From NCBI GenBank assembly GCA_913063325.1, contig CAJXYE010000056.1, positions 1-33,078 of the forward strand: DNA of 33,078 nt, read 5' to 3'. This DNA comes from an uncultured Colwellia sp. (GTDB lineage Bacteria > Pseudomonadota > Gammaproteobacteria > Enterobacterales > Alteromonadaceae). The notes under the pieces are model-generated. The model worked only from the letters and a program-made list of their open reading frames with translations. It was not told where the DNA came from and searched no databases. A program made the translations under genes and the position numbers. This document shows, piece by piece, positions 26,545 through 33,078 of this stretch (position 1 is its first letter; each line of letters starts with the position of its first letter).

Positions 26545-26587
26545 GCCTTAGGTAGTGACTTTTGGGAGAAAACCGTAAAGTTAAGGC
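26545..26587. terminator. Inverted repeat between convergent genes
   Basis: GCCTTA (26545-26550) and TAAGGC (26582-26587) with an inner ACTTT/AAAGT pairing fill the gap between the EAL-domain gene and rraA. It may serve as a weak bidirectional terminator; there is no strong T-run. Confidence 0.35.
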
Positions 26588-26597
26588 ATTAATTTTG

Positions 26598-27089
26598 TTA
26601 CAGGGTCTCAATATCAAGCGCTTCTGGTGATAATACAATGCCAGTATTATCAGCATAAATATAATCATCAGGTAATAGGGTAACTCCGGCAAAGTTAATG
26701 GCAATATCTGTTTCTCCGATGCTCTGATTATTTGCCCCAACAGGAATTGCCACAAGTGCTTGTATACCTATATCTATACTTTCTAAAGCGTCTACATCAC
26801 GAACACTGCCATAACAAATAATTCCTTCCCAGCCATTGTCAGCTGCACATTGTGCAATGTTCAGATCAATCAGTGCTCGTCTTGTAGAGCCGCCACCATC
26901 AATGACCAATACTTTACCTGTACCATCGATATTAACCAGCTCATTGATTAGCCCTAAACTTTCAAAACATTTTAGCGTTACAACTTTACCAGCAAAGGAG
27001 CCTCTGCCACCATAATTACAAAAAATAGGATCAACCACATCAATCAAATCGGCATAAAAGTCACATAATTCAGAGGTGTTATATTGCAT
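26598..27089 (-). CDS. rraA: RraA family protein (regulator of RNase E activity)
   Basis: A 163-residue protein matching E. coli RraA in length and sequence pattern: [10 protein letters not shown] at the N terminus, [30 protein letters not shown] and the D-rich site [17 protein letters not shown]. RraA binds RNase E and lowers its activity; relatives include aldolase-like enzymes, but the sequence here fits the RraA branch. ATG 27089 is chosen because AAGAGA precedes it and [12 protein letters not shown] matches family N termini; the open frame runs up to 27212. It lies on the opposite strand between two c-di-GMP genes and diverges from the second. Confidence 0.93.
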   Translation of the reverse strand: MQYNTSELCDFYADLIDVVDPIFCNYGGRGSFAGKVVTLKCFESLGLINELVNIDGTGKVLVIDGGGSTRRALIDLNIAQCAADNGWEGIICYGSVRDVDALESIDIGIQALVAIPVGANNQSIGETDIAINFAGVTLLPDDYIYADNTGIVLSPEALDIETL

Positions 27090-27178
27090 GTATGTTCTCT
27101 TTTTATTGAAAGTAGGGCTTGTGTCAGTATATATTGTTATATCAAAAATAAAACCTATTATATATTTAATGGTATATC

Positions 27179-27206
27179 TTGAATTTAAAGGTAAAAGCCT
27201 TATAAA
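27179..27206 (+). promoter_or_regulatory. Candidate promoter for the GGDEF-EAL gene
   Basis: TTGAAT (27179-27184) and TATAAA (27201-27206) are separated by 16 bases. Transcription would begin near 27213, giving a leader of about 85 bases. Inferred from sequence match only. Confidence 0.45.
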
Positions 27207-27297
27207 TAGCACTAATGCTCACAGGGTAAGCCTAATTATCTTTAGGAAGTAATCGTTTAATAACAGGTATAGTAACAGCTATGATTGAAGTTTTTTT

Positions 27298-29316
27298 ATG
27301 ATCGAATATATAACGCCCCGTACATTTTTGTTCTCGACGCAAGCCGTCGTTTTTTCAGTGCTTTTATTTATATTCTATGTTTATTATCGAACATTTTTAC
27401 GTAAATATGTTAAGTATTGGTTAGTGAGTATTGGTGCCTTGTGTTGTAGCTATTTTCTCAAGTCGGTTGTGCCTTATTCGTTTAGTCACTTTTCAACTGA
27501 TTATTGGCAAGTACTGACAGAATTATTGCTACAGATTTGTCAATACACTTCATTGCTCTTTCTTATTTTTGGTGTATATAATGCAAAAACTCACCAGGAA
27601 ATCCCTAAAAATATCACCAGATTGGGCGTTGGGGGCGTTTTCCTACTCAGCTCTATAACCACCGTATTTTTTTCCTTTGATAGCAGTCAGTCATTTAACC
27701 ATTTTTATTTAACCACTAGTCTGCCTAGTTTTATTTTTGGTTGTACGTTCTTTTCTTTAGCCGGTTATCTTTTGTTCGATAAAAAAAGCTACTTTTCAAG
27801 TCAAATATTGATGTGTTTTTCAGCCATTATTGGCTTACGATATTTAATATATTCCTTTATTTCTATTGTCGCTTTAACTGAGCCATGGTTCCGTCAATTA
27901 GAAATTTTTCTATTCTATTTCGATGCAGCTGGACATAGTATTCTTGGTTTCACTTTACTGCTTTGGGTACAGGGAGCGGAAAGGTTTGCTGCTTTAAATG
28001 CGATAAATAGGGCGCAGTATCTTGGTAAGCATGACTCTTTAACAGGAGCACTGAATAGAGAACAAGTCATGTCAAAATTGTCAGAAAAAATGGTCGAATT
28101 GACACAAGAAAATAAAGTTAATACTAATCAGGTTAAATTGGCTATTTTTTTAATAGATATAAAGCAATTTAAATTTATTAATGATACTTACGGTTTAAAA
28201 ATTGGCGACTATATCCTAGGGGAAATAGCCAGCCGTTTAAGTCATAGTGTATTTATCCCTCAGGCGGTGGGTCGCCTCAGTGGTGACTCCTTTATGTTTG
28301 TTATTGAATTTGAACAGTTATCTCATGTGGATAGAGCTGTAAGCCATATTCATGAACTCATCGAACGTAGTTTCCGTTATGAGCAGCAAGAAATAACAAT
28401 TCAAGCTAGTGTTGGTTACTGTTTTTATCCTGATGATGCAGATAAGTCCGAAGACTTACTGCAAAAAGCCAATCTTGCTCTACATCACGCGGAAACTAAT
28501 AATATTGCTTCAGTTGCCTTTGAAGAGGGGATGCAAGCACAAGGTCGTCACTTAGTGTTGATGGAGAAAGAGCTTAGGCTGGCATTAGAAAATGATGAGT
28601 TTATTTTATATTACCAACCACAACTAAACTTATTAACCAATAAACTTGAAGGAGTAGAAGCTTTAGTGCGTTGGCAGCATCCTGAAAAAGGTTTACTTGC
28701 TCCAAGTGAGTTTTTAACTGAGTTAGAAGCTTTGGGTATGCATAATGAGTTTGATTACTATATTTTAGCCAAAGCTTGTCAAGCAAGTGAACGATGGTTC
28801 AACTTATATCAGCGACGTGTAGCCATTGCAGTAAATATCACCGCGGTGGAATTCCAAGACGAGCAACTAGTTACCACTATTCAAATGTTATTGCAGAAAT
28901 ATAATATCCCCTCTAAATATATTGAATTAGAGATCACTGAAAATGTAGTCATGACTGATATTGTAAGGGCAATGGATAGTATTATAAAATTACAAAGTAT
29001 GGGTATTAAAGTATCTATTGATGATTTTGGTACGGGTTATTCCTCTTTGGCTTATTTACGAGATTTACCGATTGATAAAATAAAAATTGATCGTAGTTTC
29101 ATTAAGGAAGTTGCCAGTAATGACTCTGATCTTACCATTGTTAAGTCCATGATCGATCTTTCTCATGGCTTAGGTAAACGAGTTTTAGCTGAGGGAGTTG
29201 AAACCATCGAACAATTAGATCTACTCCGTCATTTGGGTTGTGATGCCGTGCAAGGTTATTTCATCAATAAACCTCTACCAGAAGATAAACTAGTACGTTA
29301 TCTTGAAAGAAAATAA
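27298..29316 (+). CDS. Membrane GGDEF-EAL protein, predicted c-di-GMP phosphodiesterase
   Basis: A 672-residue protein with a hydrophobic N-terminal region of about seven helices (1-225), then GGDEF and EAL domains. The cyclase site is altered to SGDSF (in GRLSGDSFMFV, near 326), so cyclase activity is doubtful. The EAL domain keeps its key motifs: EALVRW (454-459), ELEITENV, DDFGTGYSSL (from 575), KIDRSFI and EGVET, so it should hydrolyse c-di-GMP to pGpG. The N-terminal membrane domain is probably a sensor; its ligand is unknown. The gene diverges from rraA, is likely monocistronic, and has a weak ribosome binding site. Confidence 0.9.
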   Translation: MIEYITPRTFLFSTQAVVFSVLLFIFYVYYRTFLRKYVKYWLVSIGALCCSYFLKSVVPYSFSHFSTDYWQVLTELLLQICQYTSLLFLIFGVYNAKTHQEIPKNITRLGVGGVFLLSSITTVFFSFDSSQSFNHFYLTTSLPSFIFGCTFFSLAGYLLFDKKSYFSSQILMCFSAIIGLRYLIYSFISIVALTEPWFRQLEIFLFYFDAAGHSILGFTLLLWVQGAERFAALNAINRAQYLGKHDSLTGALNREQVMSKLSEKMVELTQENKVNTNQVKLAIFLIDIKQFKFINDTYGLKIGDYILGEIASRLSHSVFIPQAVGRLSGDSFMFVIEFEQLSHVDRAVSHIHELIERSFRYEQQEITIQASVGYCFYPDDADKSEDLLQKANLALHHAETNNIASVAFEEGMQAQGRHLVLMEKELRLALENDEFILYYQPQLNLLTNKLEGVEALVRWQHPEKGLLAPSEFLTELEALGMHNEFDYYILAKACQASERWFNLYQRRVAIAVNITAVEFQDEQLVTTIQMLLQKYNIPSKYIELEITENVVMTDIVRAMDSIIKLQSMGIKVSIDDFGTGYSSLAYLRDLPIDKIKIDRSFIKEVASNDSDLTIVKSMIDLSHGLGKRVLAEGVETIEQLDLLRHLGCDAVQGYFINKPLPEDKLVRYLERK

Positions 29317-29430
29317 GCTTCTGCAAAGTAGCAAGTTATCTTAGCTTTTGATTTTTAGTAAAAAAACTAAAAAAATTCTGTGACTTACTGATACAGGTCT
29401 ATACTCAATGCAAGGTAGATTCAGGTAAGA

Positions 29431-29454
29431 AACTATTCTTCGAACTATTTTTCG
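29431..29454 (+). repeat. Tandem 12-bp repeat upstream of the chemoreceptor gene
   Basis: AACTATTCTTCG is followed directly by AACTATTTTTCG, 11 of 12 bases identical. It lies about 115 bases before the start of the chemoreceptor gene in an otherwise featureless 251-base spacer. It could be a pair of binding sites; no FliA-type promoter was recognised. Confidence 0.4.
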
Positions 29455-29567
29455 CCTGCACTAAGTATTCCCTCAATTAGAAATTCTGAAATGAGCTATG
29501 GAGAAGCAAACATTGTTCAGTCAAATTTTTTCACATACAATTTAGTCAAAATTTAAGGTCAATCTCT

Positions 29568-31427
29568 ATGCTTATCAGACACAAACTCATCGCTAATACA
29601 ACTATATTGGTGCTAGCAATGGCCTTAATGTTAGCGCTCTTAGCTTACGAAAGTTCATCATTACAGGGTGATATAACAATAGCAAAGGGTATTGGTGATG
29701 TTAAAGCGTCAGTACTTGAATTACGACGTAATGAAAAAGACTTTTTAACTCGTAAAGCGGTAGAGTATTCAGATAAGTTTAAAAATACCATGAAGGAGAC
29801 TCAGCATCAAATTAGTCGCTTATTAGAAGAGTTAACCAGTGCTGGTATATCTATGCCTGAATTGACAAGCATGGGGTCTAAACTCGCTCAATATCAAACG
29901 AAGTTTATAAAAGTTGTTAACCTACAGCAAAAAATCGGACTAAATGCCAAAGAAGGTTTGTACGGCGAACTCCGTGCTGCGGTTCATAATGTTGAAGAGC
30001 TTATTGGTCATGATAATTACCGCTTACGCAGTGAAATGTTACAACTTAGACGTAATGAAAAAGACTTTATGCTTCGCCTTGATGATAAATATGTCGATAA
30101 ACTGACTAACAATGTTAACAAGTTACTTAGTAGTGTTCAGGAAAGTACGTTGCCTTCAGCTAAAAAACAGGGGGTTAGTAACCTTATTAATGTTTATCAA
30201 GCAGCGTTCATCAATTTAGTGACGGCTCAAAAAGAGCTAGGTTATAACGAAAAAATGGGCTTAATGAGTGACATGCGAAATATTGTTCACCAAGTTGATA
30301 GTAAGCTGAAACAAGTTGTAGTTAATAGTGAAGCTGCTGTGGCAAGTCATGTTAAGTTTGTTAACATGTTAGCTTATAGTCTATTTACTGCGGTTCTTGT
30401 GATCGCTTTAGCCAGTGCATGGTTAATTGGACGAAGTATTTTAGATCGCATTAATAATTTACAAAATACCATGAACAAAATCGCTCAAAGTAATGATTTA
30501 ACTACTACGGTAGATGTTAGCGGAGGAGATGAGTTATCAGACATGGCCGAGGTGTTTAATCATATGTTAACCAACTTCCACTCACTTATTGTTGAAGTAA
30601 ATCACTCGGTAAATACACTTAATAGCGCAACCGGTAGCCTGACTGAGAATATTTATAATGCTAATGAAGGTGTTGAAACTCAGATGCAGCAAACAGACCT
30701 TGTAGCAACAGCCGTCACTGAAATGGTGGCTACCGTAGATGAAATTGCTACCAATACTCGAGAAGCCGCTCATAAAGCTGAATTAACAAATAGTAACGCA
30801 GGGAAAGGTAAAGCTGGAGTTGAGCAAACGATTAACCAAATAGGTCAATTATCAGCAAAACTTTTAGATTCAGAAAATGTTGTTAAGGAGTTAGAAAAAG
30901 AAAGCATTACTATCGCTTCGGTATTGGGTGTTATCCGAGGCATTGCAGAACAAACTAACTTATTAGCGTTAAATGCTGCTATTGAAGCGGCCAGAGCAGG
31001 TGAGCAAGGTCGAGGTTTTGCAGTGGTAGCTGATGAAGTAAGAACGCTTGCCAGTAGAACACAAGATTCAACACAAGAAATTGAAACTATTATCGGTTTA
31101 TTGCAAAAACGTACGCAAGAGATAGTTACTTTAATGTCTGAATGTCGCGATCAAGGGCAAGAAAGTGCTGACCAAGCAAGCTCTGCTGGGGCAATGCTTG
31201 ATGAAATAACACAAGATGTTGCTTTGATTATGGATATGAATAGTGCTATTGCAACCGCTATTCAAGAGCAAAGTACGGTGGCCTCAGAAGTTAACCAGCA
31301 TGTAGTAATGATTAGAGATGTTACTGAGCAATCAGGAGCTTCAGCTAAACAAAATGAGCACATGAGTGAAGAGTTGTCACAACAGGCACAAGTATTAACT
31401 ACAGAAGTGAGCCGTTTTACTGTGTAA
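29568..31427 (+). CDS. Methyl-accepting chemotaxis protein with HBM sensor domain
   Basis: A 619-residue chemoreceptor. A first membrane helix (about 9-27) and a second (about 267-287) enclose a periplasmic helical bimodular (HBM) domain built from two similar halves: LRRNEKDF occurs at 52-59 and again at 160-167, 108 residues apart. A HAMP domain (about 288-340) and the cytosolic signalling domain follow, with the hairpin tip [20 protein letters not shown] (from about 459) and [13 protein letters not shown]. Known HBM receptors sense small organic acids such as TCA-cycle intermediates; the ligand here is not known. There is no C-terminal CheR-binding pentapeptide of the NWETF type. It is transcribed alone and followed by a strong terminator. 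Confidence 0.93.
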   Translation: MLIRHKLIANTTILVLAMALMLALLAYESSSLQGDITIAKGIGDVKASVLELRRNEKDFLTRKAVEYSDKFKNTMKETQHQISRLLEELTSAGISMPELTSMGSKLAQYQTKFIKVVNLQQKIGLNAKEGLYGELRAAVHNVEELIGHDNYRLRSEMLQLRRNEKDFMLRLDDKYVDKLTNNVNKLLSSVQESTLPSAKKQGVSNLINVYQAAFINLVTAQKELGYNEKMGLMSDMRNIVHQVDSKLKQVVVNSEAAVASHVKFVNMLAYSLFTAVLVIALASAWLIGRSILDRINNLQNTMNKIAQSNDLTTTVDVSGGDELSDMAEVFNHMLTNFHSLIVEVNHSVNTLNSATGSLTENIYNANEGVETQMQQTDLVATAVTEMVATVDEIATNTREAAHKAELTNSNAGKGKAGVEQTINQIGQLSAKLLDSENVVKELEKESITIASVLGVIRGIAEQTNLLALNAAIEAARAGEQGRGFAVVADEVRTLASRTQDSTQEIETIIGLLQKRTQEIVTLMSECRDQGQESADQASSAGAMLDEITQDVALIMDMNSAIATAIQEQSTVASEVNQHVVMIRDVTEQSGASAKQNEHMSEELSQQAQVLTTEVSRFTV

Positions 31428-31463
31428 TCCCCTGTGTCGTGTTATCTTTTCAAGGCAAGAATT

Positions 31464-31500
31464 AAAAAGGCTCTAACTTTTGATAGTTAGGGCCTTTTTT
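31464..31500. terminator. Strong terminator after the chemoreceptor gene
   Basis: AAAAAGGCTCTAAC pairs with GTTAGGGCCTTTTT across an eight-base loop with one G-U pair and ends in six T. The matching A-run on the other side makes it usable for the convergent DUF971 gene, whose stop codon overlaps its edge. Confidence 0.85.
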
Positions 31501-31870
31501 ATAACTGCTTGATATCAATCATCGCTTCACGGGAGTGACCGCTGATTTTTAACTCATCTAAATATCGTTGCCATCGACTTTCATATTCAAGTGCTAATGT
31601 TTGGAGGTAAGCTTCACTAAAGATTACACTATGACCATCATCGAAAATTAAGCGATAACCATGTTTAGCAACACTCTCAATATGAATTAATAGCACTCCT
31701 TTTTTATGACTAGTCACTTGTCCTGCTTTTGTCTTATTCGCTGAGCTTGCTGCAGAGCTAATACGTAAATATTCAAAGCTAAGTTGTGCATCAGTTATAT
31801 TCTTATTCGTAGAGAATTCAATAACTAAACAATTTAGAGCATTATCAATAATAAAACGGGTAATTTTCAT
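31499..31870 (-). CDS. DUF971 family protein (GBBH-like N-terminal domain)
   Basis: A 123-residue small protein of the DUF971 family, related to the N-terminal domain of gamma-butyrobetaine hydroxylases. The characteristic core is ESVAKHGYRLIFDDGHSVIFSEAYL-like (65-89), preceded by LSFEYLRISS. Some members carry an N-terminal zinc site; no clear Cys/His cluster is seen here. A stand-alone DUF971 gene just downstream of hslVU is common in gammaproteobacteria, which supports the call. Its function is not established. It follows hslU by 92 bases, with a hairpin between them. Confidence 0.85.
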   Translation of the reverse strand: MKITRFIIDNALNCLVIEFSTNKNITDAQLSFEYLRISSAASSANKTKAGQVTSHKKGVLLIHIESVAKHGYRLIFDDGHSVIFSEAYLQTLALEYESRWQRYLDELKISGHSREAMIDIKQL

Positions 31871-31903
31871 TGTAGTAAACCATCAAACCTTTCATTTAAA
31901 GAT

Positions 31904-31943
31904 TAATACCAAACAGAAAAATTAACCGGTCTGATTGGTATTA
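31904..31943. repeat. Small palindromic repeat between hslU and the DUF971 gene
   Basis: TAATACCAA (31904-31912) and TTGGTATTA (31935-31943) flank inner CAGA/TCTG arms, so the whole 40-base unit can fold into a 14-base stem with one mismatch. The outer nine bases equal the ends of the repeats at 66-106 and 21515-21554, suggesting a related dispersed family. Confidence 0.6.
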
Positions 31944-31962
31944 CTTAATAAATCTCTGGCGA

Positions 31963-33078
31963 TTAAAGAATAAAGCGACTTAAATCTTCGTCTTTAATAA
32001 CATCACTTAATATCTTAGTAACATAAGTCTGGTCTATGCTGATTGTTTCACCACTGCGTTGGTCAGCATTAAATGATAAGTCTTCAACCAAACGTTCCAT
32101 CATAGTATGTAAGCGGCGAGCGCCAATATTCTCAGTTGTTTCATTTACTTGCCAAGCAGCATCAGCAATCGCTTTAATGCCATCTTCTGTAAAGGATACT
32201 GATACACCTTCAGTGGCGAGTAAAGCAATGTATTGCTCGGTAAGTGACGCAAAAGGTTCAGTTAATATACGAACAAAGTCATCAGCTGTTAGTGCTTTTA
32301 ATTCAACACGAATAGGCAAGCGACCTTGTAACTCAGGGATCAGGTCTGAAGGCTTGGACATTTGAAAAGCCCCTGAAGCGATAAACAAAATGTGATCTGT
32401 TTTAATCATGCCATGTTTTGTACTTACTGTTGAGCCTTCAACTAAAGGTAATAAGTCTCGCTGAACTCCCTCGCGAGAAACATCCCCGCCGCCGGAACTA
32501 TCAGCACGTTTACAAATCTTGTCAATTTCATCGATAAAGACAATGCCATTTTGCTCTACTGCATCAATAGCTTTTTGCTTAATGTCATCTTGATTAACTA
32601 TTTTAGCCGCTTCTTCTTCTTGTAACGCTTTAAGGGCATCTTTAATTTTAAGCTTACGCTTGCTAGTTTTATCACTAGACATGTTTTGGAACATGTTTTG
32701 TAATTGTGAAGTCATGTCTTCCATACCTGGAGGTGCCATGATTTCAACACCCGCTGAAGGTGCTGCTAAATCAAGTTCAACTTCTTTATCGTCTAATTTA
32801 CCTTCACGTAATTTTTTACGAAAAATTTGACGAGTATTGCTGTTTTCACTTTCTTCATCATTGCCAAAACTGTCACGAGCAGGGGGTAAAAGTACATCTA
32901 AAATACGTTCTTCAGCGGCTTCTTCAGCAAGATGCTTAACACGGTCCATTTCCTGCTCTTTAACCATCTTTATCGCCATATCGGCAAGGTCACGAATAAT
33001 GGTTTCTACTTCTTTACCCACATAGCCCACTTCGGTGAACTTAGTTGCTTCAACTTTAATAAATGGTGCATTGGCAAG
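31963..33078 (-). CDS. hslU: ATP-dependent protease ATPase subunit HslU (partial, 5' end outside window)
   Basis: The C-terminal 371 residues of HslU, the AAA+ unfoldase of the HslUV (ClpYQ) protease. The frame runs without a stop to the window edge; the visible part begins [20 protein letters not shown], just after where Walker A would lie. Walker B is [11 protein letters not shown], sensor 1 is LFIASGAF, and sensor 2 is in [10 protein letters not shown]. The conserved tail EDLSRFIL, which inserts into HslV to activate it, is intact. The acidic, Lys-rich segment between is the family-specific I domain. hslV is expected just upstream, beyond the window. The DUF971 gene follows. Confidence 0.97.
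   Translation of the reverse strand, partial: LANAPFIKVEATKFTEVGYVGKEVETIIRDLADMAIKMVKEQEMDRVKHLAEEAAEERILDVLLPPARDSFGNDEESENSNTRQIFRKKLREGKLDDKEVELDLAAPSAGVEIMAPPGMEDMTSQLQNMFQNMSSDKTSKRKLKIKDALKALQEEEAAKIVNQDDIKQKAIDAVEQNGIVFIDEIDKICKRADSSGGGDVSREGVQRDLLPLVEGSTVSTKHGMIKTDHILFIASGAFQMSKPSDLIPELQGRLPIRVELKALTADDFVRILTEPFASLTEQYIALLATEGVSVSFTEDGIKAIADAAWQVNETTENIGARRLHTMMERLVEDLSFNADQRSGETISIDQTYVTKILSDVIKDEDLSRFIL

Noticed and set aside
1..33078. tRNA, rRNA, CRISPR arrays and complete insertion sequences
   Set aside because: None was recognised on reading both strands; no regularly spaced repeats or transposase frames were found.

Overview
The window is chromosomal DNA from a marine gammaproteobacterium of the order Alteromonadales, most likely family Colwelliaceae (Colwellia, Thalassotalea or a close relative). 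The grounds are a strongly AT-rich composition, gene blocks with the classical gammaproteobacterial order (gpmI-envC-yibQ diverging from yibN-grxC-secB-gpsA; psd-rsgA diverging from orn; hslU followed by a DUF971 gene), and accessory genes typical of that group (c-di-GMP proteins, an HBM-type chemoreceptor, an exosortase-associated acyltransferase). The genus is inferred from gene content and protein style; no database search was run.

Layout. 1-261: the end of a dispersed repeat and a strong terminator. 262-2791 (minus): a two-gene operon of an N-acyl amino acid synthase-like acyltransferase and a vanillyl-alcohol-oxidase-type flavoenzyme. 3177-4977: a patatin-like lipase diverging from an exported trypsin-like protease. 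5010-8754 (minus): yibQ, envC and gpmI (cell division, murein hydrolase activation, glycolysis). 8956-11297 (plus): yibN, grxC, secB, gpsA, ending in a good terminator. 11410-14146: trmL, a FieF-like metal transporter and a PldB-like lipase. 14273-16790 (minus): a BlaI-type repressor and an M56 membrane peptidase carrying a TonB-type C-terminal domain. 16962-19573: psd and rsgA diverging from orn. 19675-21465: an exported DUF885 protein.

21466-22224 is gene-free but rich in signals. It holds a MITE-like element of about 330 bp with imperfect terminal inverted repeats and nested hairpins. Next to it, on the minus strand, is what reads as a complete class I cyclic-di-GMP (GEMM-I) riboswitch, with its own sigma70-like promoter and a terminator-like hairpin but no recognisable gene downstream. 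Facing it on the plus strand are two leader hairpins, one of them terminator-like, before a TPR/degenerate-GGDEF gene.

22225-29316 is a cluster of signalling genes: the TPR protein, an unknown membrane-anchored protein, a protein with degenerate GGDEF and EAL domains, rraA on the opposite strand, and a seven-helix-type membrane GGDEF-EAL protein whose EAL half looks intact. 29568-31427 is a methyl-accepting chemotaxis protein. 31499-33078 (minus) is a DUF971 gene and the 3' part of hslU, cut by the window edge.

Two points deserve follow-up. The acyltransferase/flavo-oxidase pair could make and then oxidise an N-acyl tyrosine-type metabolite, because the oxidase keeps the residues that bind a phenolate in vanillyl-alcohol oxidase. 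The apparently orphan c-di-GMP riboswitch lies beside a cluster of c-di-GMP proteins. No tRNA, rRNA, CRISPR array or full insertion sequence was seen.
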